From M30B19 sp041741535 (GTDB lineage: Bacteria; Planctomycetota; Planctomycetia; Pirellulales; Pirellulaceae): a DNA stretch of 64,000 nucleotides. Location: positions 8,019-72,018 of the forward strand of contig JBGSJV010000162.1 in NCBI GenBank assembly GCA_041741535.1. The letters run 5' to 3'. Positions 1-7,948 of this stretch are shown one piece after another; the first letter of the stretch is position 1, and each line of letters opens with the position of its first letter. The notes under the pieces are model-generated. The model had not been told where the DNA came from. It did no database searches and was given only the letters and a program-made list of their open reading frames with translations. Position numbers and translations under genes: made by a program.

Positions 1-487
1 GTTCTGTATCTCCATTGTGGCATCGATATTTCTGCCCTGGAAGTACGGCGTTTTAACTTCACGGAAGAAATAAAGTATCCGTTCACGGTTGTTGGTCAAT
101 GCTAGGGGCTGGTGCGTTGCGCAAGTCATCTGTTTGTATTTTTGAGGCGCTCGAGTGCTCACGGGTTCCACATCCGATGAAGCCCGTTTTTTCAGCGACT
201 TGCTCCACGGCACCCTACATTTCGTGAACGGTTACGAAATAAAGGTGGCCGCTTAAATCCCAAACGCGGGCCGCCGCCAATTTGGCGGTTCGCGTTGTTG
301 TTCGAAGCTAAGTTGGAATTCGCCAAATTCGCTCTGGCCACGCGGTTAACTATCGCCGCTGGCTTCGTGAACGGTTACCTCCGAGCCGATCCCGTGCAGC
401 CTCTCTGTGTTCTCGGTGTCCTCTGTGGCTTCATTCCACGCACGTGCCCACACGCTTGTTGGCGAAGACTTCCTCGGAGTTGAATAA
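1..487. other. Intergenic region with short repeats, no gene seen
   Basis: I see no convincing gene here. The 15-mer TTCGTGAACGGTTAC occurs near 223 and again near 365. At 399-429 a stretch reads on the minus strand as a frame containing EATEDTENTERL. This resembles a short interspersed repeat that I have met as spurious small ORFs in other genomes, and it is probably not coding. The left part may hold the end of something that starts outside the window. Confidence 0.5.
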
Positions 488-760
488 TCACTTAAGCTGC
501 AGCTCGATGTGGTCATGATTTTGAATGACGGCCACGAGCGTATGGAATAAAGGGCCGAGGGCCGCTTCGCTTCGTTTCGAATGGTTCCCAACCAATAGGA
601 AACCACCTTCAGGGGTACCAAATCCTCCGTAAAGCATGTCGTCGAGCGCATCGAGATTGCCCTGCCATGGTCTTGAAAGCCCCAGACTTGAAGTAAACTC
701 GGTGGCAGTGCTGGCAGGCGAAGTGCATTTTAGCCCATCAATGACCAAAGTTGTTTTCAT
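488..760 (-). CDS. Barstar-family (barnase inhibitor) protein
   Basis: The protein is about 90 residues, the usual barstar size (about 90 aa). It opens with MKTTLVIDG, a beta strand typical of the family. Its centre reads NLDALDDMLYGGFGTP, matching the barstar signature of an Asn-Leu-Asp-Ala-Leu helix followed by Asp/Cys-Leu-Gly. Family members bind and inhibit barnase-type ribonucleases in the cytoplasm. I chose the ATG at 760 because AAAGG lies 7 nt upstream; an ORF start 48 nt further out would add an unrelated N-terminus. No barnase-like nuclease gene is visible nearby, so it may be an orphan or may act on a toxin from elsewhere. The assignment rests on the motif only. Confidence 0.75.
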   Translation of the reverse strand: MKTTLVIDGLKCTSPASTATEFTSSLGLSRPWQGNLDALDDMLYGGFGTPEGGFLLVGNHSKRSEAALGPLFHTLVAVIQNHDHIELQLK

Positions 761-887
761 CGCGAACCTTTGCAAGTAATTCGTTTGCACCGAGACCTTC
801 GTTGCCAAGATTCACGGACCATGGAGACAACGGGAAACGCCGGGACGGATTGACGCCTCATGGATGTGTGATCGACTTTGCAACGGC

Positions 888-2102
888 TTATTCCATTCGC
901 CAAATTTCGACCCCGTCGCTCTTGCAAAGTGCGATCAAGTTTTTGGCCACGCTGAATCGTTTCACGCCGGCTTGATTCCAGACCTCGCTCCCATCCGCCA
1001 CTTTGTAGATACCAAAATGTTCTTGTTTGTCCCGGATTGCAAAGTGGTCATTGTCCAATGGGTAAAGGTTTTGGTCGTAACCACTGGGCGGAATTTGCTT
1101 TTGCCATACGGGCCCCAATTTCCCGAACTCTTGACAACGGATATCTCGGATATTGCTGCTTATCCAGTGCCGACCGTCTGGAGAGACAACCAGCCCAAAC
1201 GCGCGGTCGGCTTTCGTTTCCATCTCAATCCGAGTCTCTGGTTCGTTTAGGCGAAAGACAAAGATCGCGGGGGTATGATCTTTCTTCGCTGTTTGCAGCA
1301 AAACTTGATCGTCGAGTAATGGGAGCATCCGAACGATCGTTCCCGGCAGAGCCGAGCGATGTGTTTCGGGCCATCCCTGCTGACCCGTGGAACGAATGAC
1401 CAATTGATTCGTGACAGCGCCTTCCTGTTCGGTCGTTAGCAGCATTTGTTGTTTCGAGAAATAACGGAACTGCCCCTCGGAAGCGATGGGACCTGCCACG
1501 GATTCGCTCGTCTCGGAGTCAATCGCATAGAGCGTCCCGCCCGTATTCACGAATAGTAGGAAGCCATCGTCTGAAAAGCGGAGCGATTGGACTTCGGTCG
1601 AATAATTCAACTGCTCCCCAATCTGCCTCCGCGCGGCCACGTCCCAAATTTGAACGGAATTCATGGTCGCCCGCGTCGCGATGCATTTGCCAGTGGGATG
1701 AATGGCTGGGTGGATGATGGTGTCTTCTCGCAGTTGGTGTGGTATTGGTTCACCAATCTGTTGGCCCGTATTGGTATCCCATAACCGCACCGAATCCCAG
1801 TCGGCGGTGTAGCCGATTTCGTTGTTCACGAATCCGACTTCGCCATCCCCAGCGGTGCGAATCGGTTCACCAATGGGCACATTCTTCTCGAGATCAAATA
1901 ATCGGACGGTCGAGCCGAAGAAAGCGGCGATCATCGTTTTTTTGTCGCTGCTGAACTCCACTTCCCGACCGCCGGCAAACGGTCCCGCATTTTCGCGGGT
2001 CGATCCCAGAGTTGCGACCCTTTGAAAACTGAGCTGAGCGTGGGCTGCCGCACTAAAAGCAGTCCACACAACGACGGACAATAGGATTCTAAAATGCGAC
2101 AT
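888..2102 (-). CDS. Secreted WD40-like beta-propeller protein
   Basis: This is a 404-residue protein. Its N-terminus (MSHFRILLSVVVWTAFSAAAHAQ) has a hydrophobic core and an A-x-A cleavage site, so it is probably exported. The body contains WD40-like blades, for example VRLWDTNTGQ and VQIWDVAARRQIGE, and ends with DGVEIWRME. Such propellers are common in planctomycetes as binding scaffolds; no catalytic motif is visible. I preferred the ATG at 2102 over 2153 because AGGAAAG sits about 8 nt upstream and the signal peptide then starts properly. The specific partner is unknown. It lies just left of the island boundary and reads away from it. Confidence 0.75.
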   Translation of the reverse strand: MSHFRILLSVVVWTAFSAAAHAQLSFQRVATLGSTRENAGPFAGGREVEFSSDKKTMIAAFFGSTVRLFDLEKNVPIGEPIRTAGDGEVGFVNNEIGYTADWDSVRLWDTNTGQQIGEPIPHQLREDTIIHPAIHPTGKCIATRATMNSVQIWDVAARRQIGEQLNYSTEVQSLRFSDDGFLLFVNTGGTLYAIDSETSESVAGPIASEGQFRYFSKQQMLLTTEQEGAVTNQLVIRSTGQQGWPETHRSALPGTIVRMLPLLDDQVLLQTAKKDHTPAIFVFRLNEPETRIEMETKADRAFGLVVSPDGRHWISSNIRDIRCQEFGKLGPVWQKQIPPSGYDQNLYPLDNDHFAIRDKQEHFGIYKVADGSEVWNQAGVKRFSVAKNLIALCKSDGVEIWRME

Positions 2103-2420
2103 GACGGAGTCTTTCCTGGAGAAGAAGTAGCGAACCAATCGATCCATCGACAATACAGCTGCGGAATTATCGCGGATAATAGCGCCGGTAGACAGATGCT
2201 ACCACGACCCAACCGTAGAATTGGATAGGTTCAAGGACCACCGCCGGGGCCGCGGCGAGCGATTTCCGTCCGCGGATTTGAGTAGATCATCGACGTGTTC
2301 GGGGATGGCTTCAAGTGAATCCATCGCACGAAGTTCTTAGAAAACTCGCCGAGGGGGCGCCGCTATCATTTGATAGCGAACAAACTTCGCAATCAATTCA
2401 GATACTGGCTTTATTCGAAC
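2103..2420. other. Intergenic region left of the island
   Basis: About 320 nt separate the propeller gene start from the left direct repeat. It should hold that gene's promoter, but I cannot pick convincing -35/-10 boxes. No gene or RNA is recognised. Confidence 0.4.
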
Positions 2421-2493
2421 AAAGTTGCCGCGCTGCCGACGGAGGCAGGTAACGTAAGTCTAGATTCAGCAACGGTTTAAGGTAGTGGAGGAT
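2421..2493. repeat. Left 73-bp direct repeat (putative att site)
   Basis: Identical over 73 bp to 15344-15416. It starts AAAGTTGCCGCGCTGCC and ends GGTAGTGGAGGAT. Its last 8 bases (2486-2493) equal the 3' end of tRNA-Ala on the minus strand, including the discriminator base, but the rest of the tRNA is absent here. It is therefore the tRNA-less attachment copy at the distal end of the island. Confidence 0.9.
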
Positions 2494-2704
2494 GGAGAAC
2501 ACGAATTGAACTTTTCGAAGAAGGAATCCGACTCTGGAGTGGTCCATTCTTCACACAGTTGGGGAGTGTTTGCAGCTGAGTTCAGGCGAGGGGAAATTCC
2601 AAAAGCCGCCAAGATTATTCCATTTAAGCAAGTAATTATTCCTGAATCGGTTGCAATTATGCCGATATGCTGCTAGGTTACTCTTTCATAGGGAGCTTGC
2701 AGCG

Positions 2705-3841
2705 ATGGAAAAACCTTATTTACTCGACATCATTAAGATAGTGGAAGGCGCGACCAATGCGGATCACGCGAAGGTAGCTGCATACACCCAACATCTCACG
2801 GAACGGCTCGAAGCGGATGGGGAGAAGGAAGCTGCAAAGCGTCTCCGACAAATCCTTACCGGTAGCAAGGTTTCCAAAATGGAACTGTCGCGTGGAAACA
2901 CAGCACGCGCTGGTAACGGTTCAGTGTTACCCGTTGACAGCGAATCGCGACTGACGACCGCACAGGAAGACTTCTTCACAACTGGCGAAGTCGATCTCTT
3001 CCTCTCTACTGAAGTTCGCAAAACTGTAACGCAATTCATCACCTACTTCAGAGCGGCGGATAGGCTCGTCGCGGAGGGAGTAGGGGTCGCGGCATCGCTA
3101 CTCATGTTTGGCCCGCCAGGCTGTGGAAAGACGCAACTCGCACGCTTCATTGCTTCCGAGCTTAATTTGCCACTCGTGACCGCACGAGTAGACAGTCTCA
3201 TTTCGTCGTATTTAGGAAGTACTGCCAAAAACCTTCGATTGCTTTTTGAGCATGCTATGTCACGCCCTTGCGTGCTGTTTCTCGACGAATTCGACGCTAT
3301 TGCAAAAATGCGAGACGACGCAAAAGAACTCGGTGAGTTAAAACGAGTAGTCATTGGGCTATTGCAAAATATTGATGCGATGGGAACCGATCACGTCCTT
3401 CTCGCCGCCACTAATCACGAGCATTTGCTTGATCCTGCGATTTGGCGACGCTTCGCATACAAGGTGCATCTTCGCGAACCGGATTCAGCTGCGCGACGAG
3501 ATATGCTCACTAAATTCTTTCGTTCTTATGCAGACGAAACAACTATTCAAGCAGTCACCACTTTGAGTGCGGGTATGACTGGTGCTCAATTGAAGCTGAT
3601 TGCGGACGACTGCGTTAGATACGCGGTGCTCGAAGGTCAACGCAACGTTTCGCTTCGGAAAGCAATCGAACAAGTTTTCTCAGCAAAAGCTGATGCCACT
3701 GAACCAACGGAAGACCTATCAGCGAGACTCCGACAGCTACGTGTTGGTGACCCAAAGACGTTCACTCAACAGCGGCTTGCCGAAGTGTTTGGGATTTCCC
3801 AAGGCCAAGTTTCGAAATTACTAAGGGAAGCTGAGCAATGA
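2705..3841 (+). CDS. AAA+ ATPase with C-terminal helix-turn-helix
   Basis: This 378-residue protein has an AAA+ core of the FtsH/Cdc48-like type. Walker A is GPPGCGKT at about residues 136-143, Walker B is VLFLDEFDA at about 190-198, sensor 1 is the Asn in AATNHEHLLD, and arginine finger candidates are in WRRF. The last 30 residues (QQRLAEVFGISQGQVSKLLRE) form a clear helix-turn-helix. The start at 2705 follows AGGGAG; an upstream ATG at 2651 has no such site. Its stop overlaps the protease start (ATGA, 3838), so the two are translationally coupled. AAA+/subtilase pairs recur in bacterial accessory regions; the ATPase probably recruits or remodels protease substrates. The HTH might autoregulate or bind DNA. 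Substrate unknown. Confidence 0.88.
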   Translation: MEKPYLLDIIKIVEGATNADHAKVAAYTQHLTERLEADGEKEAAKRLRQILTGSKVSKMELSRGNTARAGNGSVLPVDSESRLTTAQEDFFTTGEVDLFLSTEVRKTVTQFITYFRAADRLVAEGVGVAASLLMFGPPGCGKTQLARFIASELNLPLVTARVDSLISSYLGSTAKNLRLLFEHAMSRPCVLFLDEFDAIAKMRDDAKELGELKRVVIGLLQNIDAMGTDHVLLAATNHEHLLDPAIWRRFAYKVHLREPDSAARRDMLTKFFRSYADETTIQAVTTLSAGMTGAQLKLIADDCVRYAVLEGQRNVSLRKAIEQVFSAKADATEPTEDLSARLRQLRVGDPKTFTQQRLAEVFGISQGQVSKLLREAEQ

Positions 3842-6123
3842 GTGAAAGCAACCGTCTGCCAATCAAAGTGGTCTTCCCGAGAAAGGAGGACTTCAAAGCT
3901 CCTCCGCCCCCTAGGGGCAGCACCACGATTTTCGGCGTTGTGGATGCAAATTTGCGTGCGATGTTTGCAAAAGAGGTAGCGGGAGTAGAGCGTCATTTTC
4001 AAGCCGCTTTCAGCGCTACAAAGGATGTGCCGGCAGTTGCAAAGGTGACGCTGAAGCCAGAAGCGGTCGCTAAGAGCCATAGGCCGTCCGAGTTGTTCAA
4101 TCCCGATACGTGTCCGATTATCGGTGGTAATAAGCTTGGTGAGTTGTACATAAGCGTCCAGCCGAAAGGACTAGAGTCTCTGCAGTCTAAAATTCAGTTG
4201 GGGACCTCAGAAAAGCTTCAGGCGAGTATCTCTACTCTTCGGTCTATTCAACCATTTACCGCTGAAGATGTTCTCGGTAGTGCGTCGTTATCGCAGCTCA
4301 AAGAACAGGTGCGAAACAAGCAAGTGCCACTTCGTATTCGACTGTTTCGGCACGCACTTGCATCTCAAAACGCCCTTCTTGATCTTGTTTTTGAACGCAT
4401 GGCCAAAGAGTGTGGCGTAGGCAATCTGGAAGCGCTCGATTACGCCGAGGGATTGCGAGTCTATTGCGCGCGCGAGGTCGAGCCAGATCGACTTGAGTCA
4501 CTTGTCAAATCAATCGGAATCCAGAGTCTTTCGCTCTTCCCTGAATACCGGGTTGTTCGCACGATGTCCCGTGCTTTGGGCAACATCTCCCCAGCCGATT
4601 TCCCGGCCCCAGACCCACAGTTGAACTATCCAGTAGTTGGCATCATCGATACTGGTACCGATCCGAACAACCCTCATCTGCAAGCATGGGTCACAGAACG
4701 ATACGAACATGTCCCGCGCCAATTTCAGGACAACGATCACGGTAGTTTCGTTGCAGGGCTAATTGTTCACGGTCGAAGGCTCAATCACAACGATCCGCGT
4801 TTTCCTTCGATCTCGTCGAAAATCGTAGATGTTGTAGCGTTGGACCAACATGGGTTGATCTCTGAAGAGGAGCTGTTGATAGTCATCGACGACGTTTTAA
4901 ATCGCTTTCCGCATGTCAAAGTCTGGAATTTATCGCTCGGACAGGCAACCCCCTGCACTGATAGTGCGTTCTCAGAATTCGGCGCTGCACTGGACGAGCG
5001 ATCATCGCGTCATGGCGTGCTCTTCGTGGTTGCGGCAGGCAATTACAATGTCAGCCCATTGAGGACCTGGCCGCCTCAGTCCGGACTGGATGACGATGAC
5101 CGCATATGTCCGCCAGCAGATTCGATTCGAGCAATAACTGTAGGATCGATGGCACACCTAGATACGCCAAGCACCAGAGTCCGTCGTGAAGAACCATCGC
5201 CGTTTTCACGCCGTGGACCTGGGCCTGCATACCTCATTAAGCCAGAACTCGCATTTTACGGTGGAAACTGCGATGGCTCCGGTGACTATGTGCAATCGGG
5301 AATAGTGTCGATTGATGGTAACGGTCACCGGGCCGAGAATATCGGAACTAGCTTTGCAAATCCACTCGCCGCTACTCTGGCCGCGAACGTAGATGCTCAA
5401 CTGCGACTCAAAGACGACGATTCACCACGCGCGCTGGTCAAGGCATTGATGATTCATGCCGCATTTATGCAGAATGCGCCTGTGTCAGGTGATCGCATAA
5501 ACTATTGCGGTCTTGGATGCCCTCCTGATCTGTCGTCTATCATCAACTGCAAGCAATCTGCAGCGACTATCATTCTTCAGGTCCCAGTTTCGACAAAGCC
5601 GGATTTTGGAAAACGACCGTTCCCAATGCCTGCATGTCTGTCGAGTCCTGAAACGGGCTTGCAATGTGAGATATTCATGACCTTGATGTATGAGCCACCG
5701 CTCGATCGCAATTTTGGCGTTGAGTATTGCCGCTGCAACGTTAGCGCAACACTTGGCACGGTTGGGATCGATCCCAAAACTCAAAAAGAGAAGTACTCGC
5801 GTGAAGTTGAGCCGGTTCCCAAGAAGCTTAGTTCCGCCTACGAAGAGGAATTGATCCAGCAGGGATATAAGTGGTCGCCACTAAAGTTATACTACCGTAA
5901 ATTCTCCAGGGGCCCGACAAACAAGCCATGGAGACTTACGCTGGACATGTTGAATCGGTCCGATCATGAGTCGAGTGAACAACAAAACGTTTACCTGATT
6001 ATCACCATCAAGGGGCAGTCCGAAGAGCAGCAAGTATATAACGAATTTGTTCGTGAGATGGATCGCTTAGGTTGGGGAGCGAGCGATCTACAACTTCGTT
6101 CTCGTCTGCGTGCCAAGCAATAG
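3838..6123 (+). CDS. Subtilisin-like (S8) serine protease, cytoplasmic type
   Basis: This 761-residue protein has the full S8 triad: Asp271 in VVGIIDTGTD, His301 in DNDHGSFVAG, and Ser505 in GTSFANP. The oxyanion Asn sits in AAGNYN. No signal peptide is visible, so it probably acts in the cytoplasm, unlike most secreted subtilases. The N-terminal 260 residues lack a recognised domain and could be a regulatory or propeptide-like part; the C-terminal 190 residues are also unassigned. It overlaps the preceding AAA+ gene by 4 nt (ATGA), pointing to a two-component ATPase-protease system. A role in suicidal or targeted proteolysis during infection is inference from context. Confidence 0.9.
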   Translation: MSESNRLPIKVVFPRKEDFKAPPPPRGSTTIFGVVDANLRAMFAKEVAGVERHFQAAFSATKDVPAVAKVTLKPEAVAKSHRPSELFNPDTCPIIGGNKLGELYISVQPKGLESLQSKIQLGTSEKLQASISTLRSIQPFTAEDVLGSASLSQLKEQVRNKQVPLRIRLFRHALASQNALLDLVFERMAKECGVGNLEALDYAEGLRVYCAREVEPDRLESLVKSIGIQSLSLFPEYRVVRTMSRALGNISPADFPAPDPQLNYPVVGIIDTGTDPNNPHLQAWVTERYEHVPRQFQDNDHGSFVAGLIVHGRRLNHNDPRFPSISSKIVDVVALDQHGLISEEELLIVIDDVLNRFPHVKVWNLSLGQATPCTDSAFSEFGAALDERSSRHGVLFVVAAGNYNVSPLRTWPPQSGLDDDDRICPPADSIRAITVGSMAHLDTPSTRVRREEPSPFSRRGPGPAYLIKPELAFYGGNCDGSGDYVQSGIVSIDGNGHRAENIGTSFANPLAATLAANVDAQLRLKDDDSPRALVKALMIHAAFMQNAPVSGDRINYCGLGCPPDLSSIINCKQSAATIILQVPVSTKPDFGKRPFPMPACLSSPETGLQCEIFMTLMYEPPLDRNFGVEYCRCNVSATLGTVGIDPKTQKEKYSREVEPVPKKLSSAYEEELIQQGYKWSPLKLYYRKFSRGPTNKPWRLTLDMLNRSDHESSEQQNVYLIITIKGQSEEQQVYNEFVREMDRLGWGASDLQLRSRLRAKQ

Positions 6124-6434
6124 AATGTGAGCGACGGTAGACCTTCGCTTCATCAAATAAATTCTGCAAACTTTCTCAGCTCTACGACAGTTTGAGGCAA
6201 GGACTGCTTCGGCAGGGTGGTCAGAAGTGATTCAGTTTGACGCAACGCGTTGCAATCTATGGCTTTGTGGAGTCGCCTGAAAGATGGATTGAGACGCATT
6301 GTTTGCACGTTAAGGGAGTTTTCCCGGCAGAATTGGGTAGCATGGCGCGTACTCGAATTGGACCGCAGTGGAGATTTCCAAGAAATTTCAGCTTTTGGAC
6401 TTCGGGCTTCGGAAAAACGCCGGTTGGAGAAGGT
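6124..6434. other. Intergenic region between protease and sigma-like genes
   Basis: This 311-nt stretch is open in some frames, but I find no recognisable protein or RNA. An ORF beginning at 6237 runs into the sigma-like gene, yet that upstream part looks non-coding and the better ribosome site is at 6426. A promoter for the downstream genes could lie here. Confidence 0.35.
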
Positions 6435-7241
6435 ATGGACCCACAGTCACAAATCAAGGAATCGAGCTTTCCGCAGTATGCCACTCCGCTCACCAAGTCA
6501 AAGGTGGATGGAACACCGTATTTTCGCCCGCCCAAAGTAGAGGCTCAGATAGCCGAGGCGCTGGCTTCCGATCCATCTACGTGGAAGTCGCGGAAATGGG
6601 AGAGTGAAACGATGATTTATCTCATTCGCCTTCAGTGGAGAATGGGAAACGAATCATCAGTTTTGGCACTCTTTGAGAAGCTCGGAAGCAACATAGCGAC
6701 GGTGGTTCGAGATAACGCGCAGGGATTGGATTCCGTCACGACAGAACAGATTATTGATGAAATTGAGAAAGAAGTGGTCGGGCTTATTTTTGCCGAAGTG
6801 CCGAGTCGAAAAAGCGAGTTTCTCGAAGTATCTACTCGACTTGCAATTAAGCGGCGCACTTTGACATGGATTAAAAAGCTCAACTTGTCGAATGTTCGAA
6901 CAATTACTGAGTCTTCGCTTAGTTCAATTATCCAGGAAGACCAAACGACCAACGTCATCCAAATGTATCCAGATGAACGTCCAGAGCCAGTTGATCTACT
7001 GATTGGAAAAGAAGATTTGCGGTTGAATCCCGAAAGGATTCGTTCCGCCCTAGCAGCCGTGACAAACCCAAAGCATCGCGAGGCCTTCGTCCTTCACTAT
7101 ATGGAAGGATGGCCGATTAAAAGCGTAGACCCAACAATAGTAACTCTCTACACACACTTCAAACGTAGTGACCGACAGATCTCAACCTGGATCAAAACGG
7201 CACTGAGCGAGATGCGTAGTGCACTGGGAGATGAAATATGA
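6435..7241 (+). CDS. Divergent sigma-70-like (region 4) regulator
   Basis: The protein is about 268 residues from the ATG at 6435, which follows GGAGAAGG. The C-terminal part (KHREAFVLHYMEGWPI, then a basic helix ending in the DRQISTWIKTALSEMRSAL segment) resembles sigma factor region 4. The middle (ETMIYLIRLQWRMGNESSVLALFEKLG) is reminiscent of region 2 with its alternating hydrophobic helix. The match is weak; it could instead be a non-sigma helical regulator. Its stop overlaps the next gene (ATGA at 7238), so the two proteins are probably made together, as a sigma/regulator pair would be. It may drive transcription of the island genes; this is inference. Confidence 0.5.
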   Translation: MDPQSQIKESSFPQYATPLTKSKVDGTPYFRPPKVEAQIAEALASDPSTWKSRKWESETMIYLIRLQWRMGNESSVLALFEKLGSNIATVVRDNAQGLDSVTTEQIIDEIEKEVVGLIFAEVPSRKSEFLEVSTRLAIKRRTLTWIKKLNLSNVRTITESSLSSIIQEDQTTNVIQMYPDERPEPVDLLIGKEDLRLNPERIRSALAAVTNPKHREAFVLHYMEGWPIKSVDPTIVTLYTHFKRSDRQISTWIKTALSEMRSALGDEI

Positions 7242-7936
7242 GCGATTCAAAATTGACCATTGAAGACATCCTCGACGCAGTCATGCACGAAGAGAAATCG
7301 CCCTCGCATGTAGCGCTGCAGCGTTGGTGCGAACGTTTCCCTGAGCACCGAACAGAGCTGGCAAGATTTTTTGCTACCTGGGCCGTACAGCATGCGCAAG
7401 AAGGCAATTCCACCCCTGATATTGATGAAGCAAAAATGGGAAGCCGGATGTTGAGTCATGCACTAAATTTTTTGCATCAGCATGCCTCGTTGAAAATACC
7501 ATCGCCGCGACCAGCTGCATCTGACAAGCAGCATAAATTGGTGCAGGCCGCAGGCTTTAGCGTCGAACCAGCGTCGCCAGCCAACTGTTCAGAGCGACTG
7601 TATAACCTGATCAGCGACGCTGGTCTCAGCGAAGAAGCAATCCTGGACCAATGTCATCTCGACGATTCACTGATAGCGAAGCTAGACCGCCATATCATTC
7701 CGTTCGTTGATGTTCCGAAAGAGTGCATCGCAAGGTTAGCGAGAGCGATTGGAGCGGACATGAAACGTATCGCTCTCGCCTTAATGGGGCCAGCTCAGCT
7801 TGCTGGCAGTCATAAATCGAAGACTAAGCCCGAGGTGAGACAGGAATCGTTTTTAGAGGCAGTTGCGTCATCGGATTTGTCCGAGGAACGAAAAACCGAA
7901 TGGGTACAAATTATTTCATCTGAGAGAAACGCGTAG
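7238..7936 (+). CDS. Small helical putative regulator (Xre-like) paired with ImmA-type protease
   Basis: I do not recognise this 232-residue protein as a named family. It appears all-helical. The first 50 residues (IEDILDAVMHEEKSPSHVALQRWCERFPEH) look like a short helical domain of the kind seen on anti-sigma or kinase-associated planctomycete proteins. Residues about 110-185 (GLSEEAILDQCHLDDSLIAKL, followed by ECIARLARAIGADMKRIALALMG) resemble an Xre-type helix-turn-helix. It overlaps the sigma-like gene by 4 nt and ends 12 nt before the ImmA/IrrE fusion. In ImmR-ImmA systems an Xre repressor is destroyed by the metallopeptidase, so this could be the substrate repressor. That pairing is inference. 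Confidence 0.5.
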   Translation: MSDSKLTIEDILDAVMHEEKSPSHVALQRWCERFPEHRTELARFFATWAVQHAQEGNSTPDIDEAKMGSRMLSHALNFLHQHASLKIPSPRPAASDKQHKLVQAAGFSVEPASPANCSERLYNLISDAGLSEEAILDQCHLDDSLIAKLDRHIIPFVDVPKECIARLARAIGADMKRIALALMGPAQLAGSHKSKTKPEVRQESFLEAVASSDLSEERKTEWVQIISSERNA

Positions 7937-7948
7937 GGAAGTTTTCAC

